The notes: generated from the letters alone by a model not told the origin. A stretch of DNA of 64,000 bases from Streptomyces sp. AC555_RSS877 (GCF_019049245.1 NZ_JAGMUK010000018.1:124001-188000), one strand, 5' to 3'; shown: positions 15,449 to 24,703, counted from the stretch's first letter. Program-made: numbers and translations.

Positions 15449-17377
15449 GTGCCGCTGCTGACCCGCATCAGGGGACCGCGCGATCTGGACCGGCTCAGCC
15501 TGGAGCAGCTGGACCAGCTGGCCGAGGAGATCCGGACCTTCCTCGTCGACGCCGTCTCCAAGACCGGCGGCCACCTCGGCCCCAACCTCGGTGTGGTCGA
15601 GCTCACCATCGCCATGCACCGGGTGTTCGACTCGCCCAGGGACAAGGTGCTCTGGGACACCGGCCACCAGTCCTACGTGCACAAGCTGCTCACCGGCCGT
15701 CAGGACTTCTCGAAGCTGAAGATGAAGGGCGGCCTGTCCGGCTACCCCTCGCAGGCCGAGTCCGAGCACGACGTCATCGAGAACAGCCACGCCTCCACGG
15801 TCCTCGGCTGGGCCGACGGCATCGCCAAGGCCAACCAGATCCTCAAACGCGACGACCACGTGGTCGCCGTGATCGGTGACGGCGCCCTGACCGGCGGTAT
15901 GGCCTGGGAGGCGCTCAACAACATCGCCGACGCCAAGGACCGCCCGCTGGTCATCGTCGTCAACGACAACGAGCGGTCGTACGCGCCGACCATCGGCGGC
16001 CTCGCCAACCACCTCGCGACGCTGCGCACCACCGACGGCTACGAGCGCTTCCTCGCCCGTACCAAGGAGGTGCTGGAGCGGACGCCCGTCGTCGGCAGGC
16101 CGCTGTACGAGACCCTCCACGGGGCCAAGAAGGGCCTCAAGGACTTCATCGCGCCGCAGGGCATGTTCGAGGACCTCGGCCTGAAGTACGTCGGTCCGAT
16201 CGACGGCCACGACATCGAGGCCCTGGAGTCCGCGCTGGCGCGTGCCAAGCGCTTCGGCGGGCCCGTCATCGTGCACTGCCTCACCGAGAAGGGCCGCGGC
16301 TACCAGCCCGCCCTCCAGGACGAGGCGGACCGCTTCCACGCCGTCGGCAAGATCCACCCCGACACCGGCCTGCCGATCTCCACCTCCGGCGCCGACTGGA
16401 CCTCCGTGTTCGGTGAGGAGATGGTCGAGCTCGGCAAGGAGCGCGAGGACATCGTCGCGATCACGGCCGCCATGCTGCAGCCGGTCGGCCTCGACAAGTT
16501 CGCCAAGGCCTTCCCGGAGCGGGTCTACGACGTCGGCATCGCCGAGCAGCACGCCGCCGTCTCCGCGGCGGGCCTCGCCACGGGCGGTGTGCATCCGGTG
16601 TTCGCGGTGTACGCCACCTTCCTCAACCGCGCCTTCGACCAGGTCCTCATGGACGTCGCCCTGCACAAGTGCGGGGTGACGTTCGTGCTGGACCGGGCCG
16701 GTGTCACCGGCACCGACGGTGCCTCCCACAACGGCATGTGGGACATGTCGATCCTCCAGGTCGTCCCCGGCCTCAGGCTCGCCGCCCCGCGCGACGCCGA
16801 CCAGGTCCGCGCCCAGCTGCGCGAGGCCGTCACCGTCGACGACGCGCCGACCGTGGTCCGCTTCTCCAAGGGCGCCGTCGGCCCCGCCGTACCCGCCGTG
16901 GGCCGGGTCGGCGGCATGGACGTGCTGCGCGAGCCCGGCACCGACACGCCGGACGTGCTCCTCGTCTCCGTGGGCGCGCTGGCGCCCATGTGCCTGGAGA
17001 TCGCGAACCTCCTCGACAAGCAGGGCATCTCCACCACCGTCGTCGACCCGCGCTGGGTCAAGCCCGTCGACGAGGCCATGGCCCCGCTCGCCGAGCGGCA
17101 CCGCGTGGTCGTCACCGTCGAGGACAACTCCCGCGTCGGCGGCGTCGGTTCGACGATCGCGCAGGCCCTGCGGGACGCGGGCGTCGACGTCCCGCTGCGG
17201 GACTTCGGCATCCCGCCGCGCTTCCTCGACCACGCCTCCCGCGCCGAGGTGATGGCGGAGATCGGGCTCACCGCCCCCGACATCGCCCGCCAGGTCACCG
17301 GACTGGTGTCCAAGCTGGACGGCCGGTACGGCAGCACGGCGGCCGAGGTCGACGCGGTGGAACCCGCGCGCGACTAG
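15449..17377 (+). CDS. dxs: 1-deoxy-D-xylulose-5-phosphate synthase
   Basis: Thiamine-diphosphate enzyme that condenses pyruvate and glyceraldehyde 3-phosphate to DXP, the first step of the MEP isoprenoid pathway. Seen: [13 protein letters not shown], the ThDP/metal motif [15 protein letters not shown], the transketolase-like [11 protein letters not shown] with its catalytic Glu, [15 protein letters not shown] and the C-terminal domain; 642 residues as expected. GTG start with AAGGAGG 5 nt upstream. Streptomycetes often have a second dxs elsewhere, so this may be a paralog. The TAG stop is part of the CTAG that borders an inserted MITE-like element, so the natural 3' untranslated region is interrupted. 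Confidence 0.96.
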   Translation: MPLLTRIRGPRDLDRLSLEQLDQLAEEIRTFLVDAVSKTGGHLGPNLGVVELTIAMHRVFDSPRDKVLWDTGHQSYVHKLLTGRQDFSKLKMKGGLSGYPSQAESEHDVIENSHASTVLGWADGIAKANQILKRDDHVVAVIGDGALTGGMAWEALNNIADAKDRPLVIVVNDNERSYAPTIGGLANHLATLRTTDGYERFLARTKEVLERTPVVGRPLYETLHGAKKGLKDFIAPQGMFEDLGLKYVGPIDGHDIEALESALARAKRFGGPVIVHCLTEKGRGYQPALQDEADRFHAVGKIHPDTGLPISTSGADWTSVFGEEMVELGKEREDIVAITAAMLQPVGLDKFAKAFPERVYDVGIAEQHAAVSAAGLATGGVHPVFAVYATFLNRAFDQVLMDVALHKCGVTFVLDRAGVTGTDGASHNGMWDMSILQVVPGLRLAAPRDADQVRAQLREAVTVDDAPTVVRFSKGAVGPAVPAVGRVGGMDVLREPGTDTPDVLLVSVGALAPMCLEIANLLDKQGISTTVVDPRWVKPVDEAMAPLAERHRVVVTVEDNSRVGGVGSTIAQALRDAGVDVPLRDFGIPPRFLDHASRAEVMAEIGLTAPDIARQVTGLVSKLDGRYGSTAAEVDAVEPARD

Positions 17378-17593
17378 GGCCTGTTCGGCGGATCAGGTCG
17401 CAGGAAATGCGCGGCGCCTCGTCGACGCAGGTGAGCGGGGCCTGGTGCGTCGAGCTGCAAGGCGGAGGAGGGCGTCGACGCGATGGGGGCCCCGCTCGAG
17501 CGAGGTCGAGAGTGGGGGAGTCGGCAATCGACGACAACGCGGCAGATCGGCGTGCCAGGCCCCGCGTCTGCGGCATGATCCGCCGGACAGGAC
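17378..17593. mobile_element. MITE-like element with 30-bp inverted ends, inserted at the dxs stop codon
   Basis: The two ends form an imperfect inverted repeat: left CTAGGGCCTGTTCGGCGGAT and right (reversed) CTAGGTCCTGTCCGGCGGAT, about 26 identical of the first 30 positions. Both sides carry CTAG (17374-17377 and 17594-17597), a plausible target duplication of a palindromic tetramer that is rare in Streptomyces. The 216-bp interior has no gene. I recall near-identical elements in many streptomycete genomes. It has moved the dxs terminator hairpin (17616-17659) away from the gene. Confidence 0.75.
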
Positions 17594-17615
17594 CTAGCCG
17601 CAGCAGATAGGCCGG

Positions 17616-17659
17616 ATGGGCCGGTTCCGCCACCGTGAGGGGTGGTGGAACCGGCCCAT
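17616..17659 (+). terminator. Terminator of dxs, displaced by the MITE-like element
   Basis: ATGGGCCGGTTCCGCCACC (17616-17634) pairs with GGTGGTGGAACCGGCCCAT (17641-17659): 19 bp with one G-T pair and a 6-nt loop. It lies 240 nt after the dxs stop because of the insertion. The remaining gap to 17742 contains only the leader of the permease gene. Confidence 0.85.
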
Positions 17660-17742
17660 TGGCGTGAATCCGCCCGCGCCGGGGCATACGCAGTACGCCC
17701 CCTCTCGATCATGTCGAGGACGACAAGCGTGGGAGGTATCCC

Positions 17743-19266
17743 GTGAGCAGCACCCTCTTCCGGACGAAGAAGGTCGAGCAGTCCATCCTCGATACCGAGG
17801 AACCAGAGCACGCGCTCAAGAAGTCCTTGTCCGCGCTGGACCTGACCGTCTTCGGCGTCGGCGTCATCATCGGCACCGGCATCTTCGTCCTGACCGGCAC
17901 CGTCGCCAAGAACAACGCCGGTCCCGCCGTCGCCCTGGCCTTCGCGGTGGCCGGGGTCGTCTGCGCGCTCGCCGCGCTGTGTTACGCCGAGTTCGCCTCG
18001 ACGGTCCCGGTGGCCGGATCGGCGTACACCTTCTCGTACGCCTCACTCGGCGAACTGCCCGCCTGGATCATCGGCTGGGACCTGGTCCTGGAGTTCGCGC
18101 TCGGCACCGCGGTGGTCGCCGTCGGCTGGTCCGGCTACGTCGCCTCGCTGCTGGACAACGCCGGCTGGCACCTGCCGGCGGCGCTCGGCGTCAGAGACGG
18201 CGCCGAGGGTTTCGGCTTCGACATCCTCGCCGCCGCGCTCGTTCTGGTGCTCACCGGCATCCTCGTGCTCGGCACCAAGCTTTCCGCGCGCGTCACCTCG
18301 CTGGTCGTCGCCATCAAGGTGACGGTCGTCCTGACGGTGATCGTCGCCGGCGCCTTCTTCATCAAGGGCGACAACTACGACCCGTTCATCCCGAAGGCGC
18401 AGGAGGTGCCGGCGGGGGACAGTCTCCAGTCCCCGCTCATCCAGCTGATGTTCGGCTGGGCGCCGTCCAACTTCGGTGTGATGGGCATCTTCACGGCCGC
18501 GTCGGTCGTCTTCTTCGCCTTCATCGGTTTCGACGTCGTGGCCACGGCCGCCGAGGAGACCAAGAACCCGCAGCGGGACATGCCCCGCGGCATCCTGGGC
18601 TCCCTCATCATCTGCACCACGCTGTACGTCCTGGTGTCGATCGTGGTGACCGGCATGCAGCACTACACCGACCTGTCCGTGACCGCCCCGCTCGCCGACG
18701 CCTTCAAGGCCACCGGACACCCCTGGTTCGCGGGCTTCATCAGTTTCGGCGCCGCCGTCGGCCTCACCACCGTCTGCATGATCCTGCTGCTGGGCCAGAC
18801 CCGCGTCTTCTTCGCGATGAGCCGCGACGGACTGCTGCCGCGCTTCTTCTCCCAGGTCCACCCGCGGTTCAAGACCCCGCACCGGCCGACCATCCTGCTG
18901 GGCGTGCTCATCGCGATCCTCGCCGGCTTCACGCCCCTGAGCGAACTCGCCGAGCTGGTGAACATCGGCACGCTGTTCGCCTTCGTGGTCGTCGCGATCG
19001 GCGTGATCATCCTCCGCAAGTCCCGCCCCGACCTGCACCGGGCCTTCCGCACCCCGTGGGTGCCGTTCATCCCGATCCTGTCGGTGTGCGCGTCGCTGTG
19101 GCTGATGCTCAACCTGCCCGCCGAGACCTGGCTGCGGTTCGCCGTCTGGATGGCGATCGGCTTCGTCGTGTACTTCGTCTACGGCCGCTCCCACAGCCGT
19201 CTCGGGCGGCAGGAGCAGACCACGGCCGGCCAGGCGGCCAAGCCGCCGAACGGCGGCACGGCGTAG
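17743..19266 (+). CDS. APC-superfamily amino acid permease (cationic amino acid transporter type)
   Basis: Proton-coupled amino acid importer of the cytoplasmic membrane. Seen: 507 residues with about 12 hydrophobic segments, the first carrying the APC substrate motif GVGVIIGTGIFVLTG, then CYAEFASTVPVAGSAYTFSY and FIGFDVVATAAEETKNPQRD, all typical of the CAT/YfnA-like branch. Short hydrophilic ends. GTG start with GGGAGG 6 nt upstream. The gene stands alone between terminators (17616 and 19285). Substrate cannot be fixed from sequence; cationic or branched amino acids are usual. Confidence 0.9.
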   Translation: MSSTLFRTKKVEQSILDTEEPEHALKKSLSALDLTVFGVGVIIGTGIFVLTGTVAKNNAGPAVALAFAVAGVVCALAALCYAEFASTVPVAGSAYTFSYASLGELPAWIIGWDLVLEFALGTAVVAVGWSGYVASLLDNAGWHLPAALGVRDGAEGFGFDILAAALVLVLTGILVLGTKLSARVTSLVVAIKVTVVLTVIVAGAFFIKGDNYDPFIPKAQEVPAGDSLQSPLIQLMFGWAPSNFGVMGIFTAASVVFFAFIGFDVVATAAEETKNPQRDMPRGILGSLIICTTLYVLVSIVVTGMQHYTDLSVTAPLADAFKATGHPWFAGFISFGAAVGLTTVCMILLLGQTRVFFAMSRDGLLPRFFSQVHPRFKTPHRPTILLGVLIAILAGFTPLSELAELVNIGTLFAFVVVAIGVIILRKSRPDLHRAFRTPWVPFIPILSVCASLWLMLNLPAETWLRFAVWMAIGFVVYFVYGRSHSRLGRQEQTTAGQAAKPPNGGTA

Positions 19267-19284
19267 TCGGCCGCGGTGCCCCCA

Positions 19285-19325
19285 CCGGCCCCGTAGGTCC
19301 CGCTCGGCGGCGCCTACGGGGCCGG
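19285..19325 (+). terminator. Terminator after the amino acid permease
   Basis: A perfect 13-bp stem CCGGCCCCGTAGG (19285-19297) with CCTACGGGGCCGG (19313-19325) and a 15-nt loop, 18 nt after the stop. Confidence 0.85.
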
Positions 19326-19537
19326 ATCACGTGCCACCCGCGCCGTCTGACCGGAATTGACCGGCACCGTACGAAAGCTGGCTCGTAAGCTACCTTTGCC
19401 ACCCTTGTCACTGAGCGGAAACGGCCCCGATGATGGGTGAAGCGGTGACGACGTGCCCCTCTCGACCGCTCAGTGCGATTCCACTCGGTGGGGATCCGTT
19501 CGACACGCGATTCCACGAACCGGAGAAGGAGACCGCG

Positions 19538-19738
19538 ATGACGAACGCCGGAGAGGTTTCGGATGCGGTTCTGGACGGGTTACCGGCAGGGCACCCGCAG
19601 CCGCCGCAGTGCACCACCCGCATCCCCGATTGCGGCGTCATCCCGCTGGACGGTCTGGGCGAGGTCGACCACCGGACCCTGAGCAGACTGCTGCCCTCGG
19701 GGCGGCGGCCGGGCCCCGGCTTCAACTCCGGCATCTGA
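19538..19738 (+). CDS. fxsA: FxSxx-COOH RiPP precursor peptide (FxsA type)
   Basis: Ribosomally made precursor whose C-terminal Phe-x-Ser-x-x is modified by FxsB, probably by a three-residue cyclophane crosslink from Phe to Ser. Seen: 66 residues ending in PGPGFNSGI, an exact FxSxx-COOH end (Phe, Asn, Ser, Gly, Ile); no cysteines in the core; a leader with repeated acidic and proline positions (DGLPAGHPQPPQ, VIPLDGLGEVD). The frame runs further upstream, but ATG 19538 lies 5 nt after AAGGAGA and gives the usual precursor size. fxsB begins 21 nt downstream. The mature product is not known to me. Confidence 0.85.
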   Translation: MTNAGEVSDAVLDGLPAGHPQPPQCTTRIPDCGVIPLDGLGEVDHRTLSRLLPSGRRPGPGFNSGI

Positions 19739-19759
19739 CCGACCGGACACCATGCGCCG

Positions 19760-21895
19760 ATGACCGCCGGGACAAGAGCGTTCCGCCAGTTCGTCCTCAA
19801 GGTGCACAGCAGATGCGACCTGGCCTGCGATCACTGCTACGTCTACCGGCACGCCGACCAGAGCTGGCGGCGCCGGCCGCAGGTGATGTCGGACGAGGTG
19901 GCGACGGCCGTGGTGTCACGGATCGCCGAACACGCCGGGGCCCACCCCGAACTTGGGCGCGTGCACGTCATCCTGCACGGCGGCGAGCCCCTGCTCGCCG
20001 GACGCGAGCGACTGGCCCGGCTCGCCCAGCAGCTGCGTTCCGCGCTGGCCGGCGTGTGCGAACTCGACCTGCGCATGCAGACCAACGGCCTGCGCCTGGA
20101 CGAGGACCTGTGCCGCATGCTGGTGCAGGAACGGATCAGCACCGGGATCTCCCTCGACGGCGACCGAGCCGCCAACGACCGTCACCGTAAGCGGGCGAAC
20201 GGCACCGGCTCCTACGAAGCCGTCGTCACAGCCGTACGGCTCATCGGCTCCCCTCCCTACCGCAGCGCCTTCGCCGGCCTGCTGTGCACCGTCGACGTGC
20301 GCAACGACCCGGCCGCCGTCTACGACGCCCTGGCCGCGCTCGACCCGCCGCGGGTGGACTTCCTGCTGCCGCACGCCACATGGGACCGGCCGCCCCCGCG
20401 GGACGCCGCCGCCCCCGCCGCCCACGCGCGCTGGCTGATCACCGTCCACGACCGCTGGAGTGCCGCCGGCAGACCCTTCCCGGTCCGTCTCTTCGACTCG
20501 ATCGAGGCCGGGCAGGACGGGCAGGAGTCCTTCACCGAGTCGCTCGGCCTCGGCAGCCCCGACCTGGTCGTCGTCGAGACCGACGGGGAGATCGAGCAGG
20601 CCGACTGGCTCAAGACGGCCGGACACGGCGCGCCTCGCACCGGATTCCACGTCCTGCGGCACACGTTCGACGAGGCGGCCGCCCACCCCGGCTTCCTGGC
20701 GCGGAGCGGGGGAGCGGACGCCCTGAGCCGGCAGTGCCGGGACTGTTCCGTGGTGCGGATCTGCGGGGGCGGCCTGTACGGCCACCGCCACCGGTCGGAC
20801 AACGGCTTCGACAACCCCTCGGTCTACTGCGAGGACCTCTTCCGGCTGATCGGACACGTGCTGCGGTCCCCGCGCCCACGGCCGGTTCGCCGCCCGCACA
20901 CGCTGACCGCGCACGGCTTCGACTCCCTCGCCGCGGGCGACGGGAGCGGCGACGCGCTGCGCGCCCTCGTCGCCGCCGAGGCCAGCGTGCGCCGGATGCT
21001 GCTCGGCGCGGTGTGCGCCCGCCACCCGGGCCCCGAGGCGAGTGCCCTGACCCGGCTGGACCGGCACCGGCCCCGTGAGACCGCCGAGACCCTGCGCCAT
21101 CCGCACCTCGGCACCTGGGCGGTGCGGAGCCTGGAAGAACGGGTGCCACCGGATGCGGTCCGGCAGCGACTCGGCGAGATCGCCGTGGCGGTGGCGCTTC
21201 GGGCAGGCACCGGGTTCCGGTTCGAACTGCCGGAGCAGGCGCTCCAGGCCCACCTGCCGGGATTCGGGCGGCTGACCCTGGCGCCCGGCCACGGGCCCGT
21301 CGCGCTGGTCGCGCACGAAGGCGGGCTGCTGACCGCCGTCCCGGGCGGGAAGCCCCTCCCCGTCAGCGAGAGCGCGCCCCTCGGCATCGGCTGGGAACCC
21401 GCACGCCACGTTCCCGCGTGGGGGACCACCATCCTGCTGGAGGACGGCGACCCCTACCGCGACGGCTTCCCGGCCGAGCCCGAACCCCGAATGGACGAGG
21501 CGGCCCACATCCGGTGGATCCGGCTGTTCGCCGACGCCACCGCGCACCTGCGCGCCCGGCACGCCCACCGTGCGCCGGGAGTCCGCGCCCTGCTCACCGC
21601 GTGCACCCCGGTGCGCGGGGCAGCCGGACAAGGAGCCGTAGCAGTCGATCCGCACGCCTTCGGCGCCCTGGGGCTGGCCCTGCCGGACACCGCCCAGGCG
21701 CTGGCCGGGCTGATCGTGGAAGGAGTGCAACAGGTGAAGTTCAACGCCCTGTTGGACCTGTTCGATCTCGCCGGCAGCGACGTGTCCACAGAAGGCCTCC
21801 GGTCCGCGTACCTGGACCGCGTCCCGGCCACAGCGATCCCCGACGACGGCCTCACCGCGTACGGGCGCCGGATGGCCGCCAGGCTACGAGGCTGA
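19760..21895 (+). CDS. fxsB: FxsB, cyclophane-forming radical SAM/SPASM peptide maturase
   Basis: Radical S-adenosylmethionine enzyme that modifies the FxSxx precursor. Seen: CxxxCxxC iron-sulfur motif CDLACDHCYVY at residues 19-29; HGGEPLLAG; a SPASM-type cluster region CRDCSVVRICGGGLYGH near residue 330; and a C-terminal extension of about 320 residues with REL/LDLFDL features of the mod_HExxH domain fused in this family. In that domain the place where HExxH is expected reads IVEGVQQVKFNALLDLFDL, without the histidines. At 711 residues it is the fused long form. ATG 19760 is the only start, since an earlier ATG runs into a stop. It is followed after 6 nt by the acetyltransferase gene. Confidence 0.93.
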   Translation: MTAGTRAFRQFVLKVHSRCDLACDHCYVYRHADQSWRRRPQVMSDEVATAVVSRIAEHAGAHPELGRVHVILHGGEPLLAGRERLARLAQQLRSALAGVCELDLRMQTNGLRLDEDLCRMLVQERISTGISLDGDRAANDRHRKRANGTGSYEAVVTAVRLIGSPPYRSAFAGLLCTVDVRNDPAAVYDALAALDPPRVDFLLPHATWDRPPPRDAAAPAAHARWLITVHDRWSAAGRPFPVRLFDSIEAGQDGQESFTESLGLGSPDLVVVETDGEIEQADWLKTAGHGAPRTGFHVLRHTFDEAAAHPGFLARSGGADALSRQCRDCSVVRICGGGLYGHRHRSDNGFDNPSVYCEDLFRLIGHVLRSPRPRPVRRPHTLTAHGFDSLAAGDGSGDALRALVAAEASVRRMLLGAVCARHPGPEASALTRLDRHRPRETAETLRHPHLGTWAVRSLEERVPPDAVRQRLGEIAVAVALRAGTGFRFELPEQALQAHLPGFGRLTLAPGHGPVALVAHEGGLLTAVPGGKPLPVSESAPLGIGWEPARHVPAWGTTILLEDGDPYRDGFPAEPEPRMDEAAHIRWIRLFADATAHLRARHAHRAPGVRALLTACTPVRGAAGQGAVAVDPHAFGALGLALPDTAQALAGLIVEGVQQVKFNALLDLFDLAGSDVSTEGLRSAYLDRVPATAIPDDGLTAYGRRMAARLRG

Positions 21896-21901
21896 CGGAG
21901 G

Positions 21902-22732
21902 ATGCCCACGGAGGCCTGCCTCACCGCGGACCTGCGGGCACTCGGCGTGGAGAAGGCCATGACACTGCTGGTGCACGCGTCCCTGCGGTCCGTCGGCCCC
22001 GTACCCGGCGGCGGCCGCGCGGTACTGCGCGCGCTGCGGGCGGCGCTCGGTCCCGACGGCACCCTGGTGGTGCCCACGTTCACCGAGGGGAATTCGCTGA
22101 CATCACGGACGTATGTCCGCATGACCCGAGGCCTGACATGGAGTCAACTCCTGTCCTACCGTAGGAACATGGAGCCCTTCAGCGCGGCTTCCACACCCTC
22201 CGACGGCATGGGACGGCTGGCGGAGGAGGTGCGGACCACCCCGGGAGCCGTGCGCAGCACGCACCCGCAGACGTCCTTCGCCGCGCTCGGACCCAGGGCC
22301 CGCCGGATCACCGCCGGGCACGCCCTGGACTGTCTGCTGGGCGAGCGGTCCCCCCTCGGCCGTCTGTACGACGAGGAGGCGTACGTCCTGCTGCTGGGCG
22401 TCGGGTTCGAGGCCTGCTCGGCGTTCCACCTGGCCGAGTACCGGCAGCCCGGCGCGGTCCGCCGACGCTACGACTGCCGGCTGCTGACCGAGGACGGTCC
22501 GCGCTGGACGGACTTCGTCGACGTCGACCTCGACGACAGTGACTTCGCGGAGCTCGGCAGACGGCTGGAGCTGTCCCTGCCTGCCGGCCGTGGCCCGGTC
22601 GTCCGGGGCCGGATCGGCGCGGCCGACAGCCGGCTGTTCCCGCTGCGCTGGGCCGTCGACGCCGCCGCCGACCGGATGGCCGCGGGCCGTCCCGCGCCCC
22701 GAGGCCTCTCCGCGGAGGCCGACCGTGCATGA
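21902..22732 (+). CDS. AAC(3)-family N-acetyltransferase in the FxSxx cluster
   Basis: Member of the antibiotic N-acetyltransferase fold that moves an acetyl group from CoA to an amine. Seen: LLVHASLRSVGPVPGG near the N-terminus, VPTFTEGN, the conserved RSTHPQTSFAALG and SPLGRLYDEEAYVLLLGVGF, 276 residues. RBS GGAGG lies 3-4 nt before the ATG. It sits between fxsB and the TIR-like genes, and its stop overlaps the next start by 8 nt. I infer a role in modifying the peptide or another cluster product; AAC(3)-like genes recur in FxSxx clusters, so resistance to aminoglycosides should not be assumed. Confidence 0.88.
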   Translation: MPTEACLTADLRALGVEKAMTLLVHASLRSVGPVPGGGRAVLRALRAALGPDGTLVVPTFTEGNSLTSRTYVRMTRGLTWSQLLSYRRNMEPFSAASTPSDGMGRLAEEVRTTPGAVRSTHPQTSFAALGPRARRITAGHALDCLLGERSPLGRLYDEEAYVLLLGVGFEACSAFHLAEYRQPGAVRRRYDCRLLTEDGPRWTDFVDVDLDDSDFAELGRRLELSLPAGRGPVVRGRIGAADSRLFPLRWAVDAAADRMAAGRPAPRGLSAEADRA

Positions 22733-23387
22733 GAGCCGCACCCGCGACGAGCCGCGCAGCAGCGTCCAGCAGCCCTACGGGTTCCTCAGCTACGGCCGCA
22801 CTCCGCACGTGCCGGAGAGCGACAGACCGCCGGACGAACGACTGCTGCGCTTCCACGCCAAGCTGACCGGCGACCTGATGGAGCTCACCGACCTGGACGC
22901 CAAGATCCCCGCGGTCTACCTCGACCGTCGCATTCCGCTGGGCAGCGCCTGGCAGGACGAACTGAAGGGCCGCCTCGCACGGTGCCAGGTCCTCGTTCCG
23001 GTCCTGTCCCGTCGCCTGTTCACCAGCGAGTGGTGCGCCCTGGAATGGGAGTGCTTCCAGCGGCGGCAGGAACTCCACCGCGAACGGGGCACCTTCACCC
23101 GCAACGCCATCGTCCCCGTCCTGTGGAACCCGCTGCGACCCGACGAGATCCCCCCGCCCTACTCCGAACTGCAGTACACCCACCAGGACTTCGGCGACGA
23201 GTACGCGCAGGCGGGGCTGCTCGGCCTGCAGGCCCACGGACGTCGTGGGGCCTTCTCCAAGGTGGTCTTCCAACTCGCCCAGAAAATCGTCGAGGTCGCG
23301 GTGAGCGCTCGCCTGGAACCGTGCGATCCGGGCGTCTTCGACGACCTCTTCGACTCCCTGACCGGTTCCGCGGGGGAGGAGCGCTGA
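22725..23387 (+). CDS. fxsC: TIR-like protein FxsC, first copy
   Basis: 220-residue TIR-like protein of the FxSxx system. Seen: the TIR opening QPYGFLSYGRTPH, the middle block DRRIPLGSAWQDELKGRLAR, then VLVPVLSRRLFTSEWCALEWECF. The SEWCALE stretch matches the TIR WCxxE motif that carries the catalytic glutamate of NAD-cleaving TIR enzymes, so activity is possible. The C-terminal half has a second conserved patch (YSELQYTHQDFGDEYAQAGLLGL). The start is GTG 22725 inside the end of the acetyltransferase gene (8-nt overlap), and the stop TGA shares one base with the ATG of the next gene. Role unknown. Confidence 0.8.
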   Translation: MHESRTRDEPRSSVQQPYGFLSYGRTPHVPESDRPPDERLLRFHAKLTGDLMELTDLDAKIPAVYLDRRIPLGSAWQDELKGRLARCQVLVPVLSRRLFTSEWCALEWECFQRRQELHRERGTFTRNAIVPVLWNPLRPDEIPPPYSELQYTHQDFGDEYAQAGLLGLQAHGRRGAFSKVVFQLAQKIVEVAVSARLEPCDPGVFDDLFDSLTGSAGEER

Positions 23388-24703
23388 TGCTCGGCAGCCG
23401 TTTCACACAAGGCGTGCGCGACTGGGCGCCCCACTTCTTTCTCAGCTACGCCCCCGTGCCCCCGCCGGGCGGAGGCGGGGACACCGACCGCCCGGCGGCC
23501 GACAAGAACGTGAAGGAGTTCTACAACGACCTGACCAGGGCGGTCCTCACGATGAGCGGATCCTCGGCGGCCGGCTGCGTCGGCTATCTGGACGCAGCCG
23601 ACCGCGGCGGGCCCGACACGGCGCGCGCCCTGCACCGTTGCCACAGCTTCGTTCCCCTGATCACGCGCCGCTACTTCACCGACGTGTACTGCGGCCGGCA
23701 GTGGTACGCCTTCACCCACCGCTCTCCTCGCGGCAGACTCATTCCGGCGTTGTGGACGCCGGTGCCGACCACCGCGCGCCCCGTGGTCGTCGACCTGGAC
23801 CTGCCCGTGCCCGAGCGGCCGGCGGCACCGCTGCGGGTGGACGACGAAGCGCTGAACCTCTACGCGGAGGGCGGCCTGTACGGGTTGCGAAAGGACGTCG
23901 ACCACCCGGAGTACTACGACCAGTGCGTCCGCAGGATCGCCCAGTGCGTCGTACAGGCGGCCGGCCGCGCACCCGAACCCCTGCCGGAGAAGGGCGCCTT
24001 CGCCGATCTGGACGCCGTACCGGACGCGTTCGCCGCCTCGTCCTGGCACCCGCTGGGCATCGCCGTGCTCGCGCCGGACATCCACCACCTGCCGCCCGAC
24101 CGCAGGGACACCAAGTACGGCCGCGAGCCACGGGACTGGCAGCCCTTCAGCGACGGCGTCAGCATCCCGCTGGCCGAACGCACCGCTGAACTGGCCCGCA
24201 ACCTCGGGTTCTCCCCCGAGATCCGCACGTACGACGAGGCCGAGTCGGTGTTCTTCGGGGAGCGTGAGACCAGGAGCCCCTGGGTGCTGATCCTCGACCC
24301 CTGGATCCTGCTCGACCCCGCCGCCATGGACCGGCTGCGCGCCTTCGACGCCCGCGACCTGCCCTGGGTGACCGTGCTGACCCCGCTGGCCGACGACCCG
24401 CAGACCAGGCACGCGCGCGGGGAACTCGGCGCGCTGCTGAGGTCCGCGCTGCCCAGGCGGCTGAGCACGGGCCGGGCCATCCAGCGGGCCGCCGTGGCCG
24501 GCATCGACAACTCGGAGGCGTTCAACTCCCGTTTCATGGAGCTCGCCGACAGCGCGGCCCAGCAATACCTCAACCGCGTTCCGCTACGATCCTCGACCAG
24601 GCCCTCGGCGTCGACGGAGCGGCCCCAGGCCGCGTCCGGCGGACCGGTCGCCCCCGCCTTGGACCAGGCCGATTCCCAGGGTGACCAGGAGGCCCAACCG
24701 TGA
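23387..24703 (+). CDS. fxsC: TIR-like protein FxsC, second copy, longer
   Basis: 438-residue FxsC-type protein. Seen: HFFLSYAPVPPP at residue 16, NVKEFYNDLTRAV, then SFVPLITRRYFTDVYCGRQW where the first copy has WCxxE; here the glutamate is absent (YCGRQ), so this TIR-like domain is probably not an NADase. ALWTPV and ALNLYAEGGLYGLRKD follow. The C-terminal 220 residues form a further domain (LGIAVLAPDIHHLPPDR, WVLILDPWILLDPAAMDRL) and end in a low-complexity tail. ATG overlaps the previous stop by one base; the stop overlaps the GTG of fxsT by 4 nt, so all cluster genes appear to be one coupled operon. Confidence 0.85.
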   Translation: MLGSRFTQGVRDWAPHFFLSYAPVPPPGGGGDTDRPAADKNVKEFYNDLTRAVLTMSGSSAAGCVGYLDAADRGGPDTARALHRCHSFVPLITRRYFTDVYCGRQWYAFTHRSPRGRLIPALWTPVPTTARPVVVDLDLPVPERPAAPLRVDDEALNLYAEGGLYGLRKDVDHPEYYDQCVRRIAQCVVQAAGRAPEPLPEKGAFADLDAVPDAFAASSWHPLGIAVLAPDIHHLPPDRRDTKYGREPRDWQPFSDGVSIPLAERTAELARNLGFSPEIRTYDEAESVFFGERETRSPWVLILDPWILLDPAAMDRLRAFDARDLPWVTVLTPLADDPQTRHARGELGALLRSALPRRLSTGRAIQRAAVAGIDNSEAFNSRFMELADSAAQQYLNRVPLRSSTRPSASTERPQAASGGPVAPALDQADSQGDQEAQP

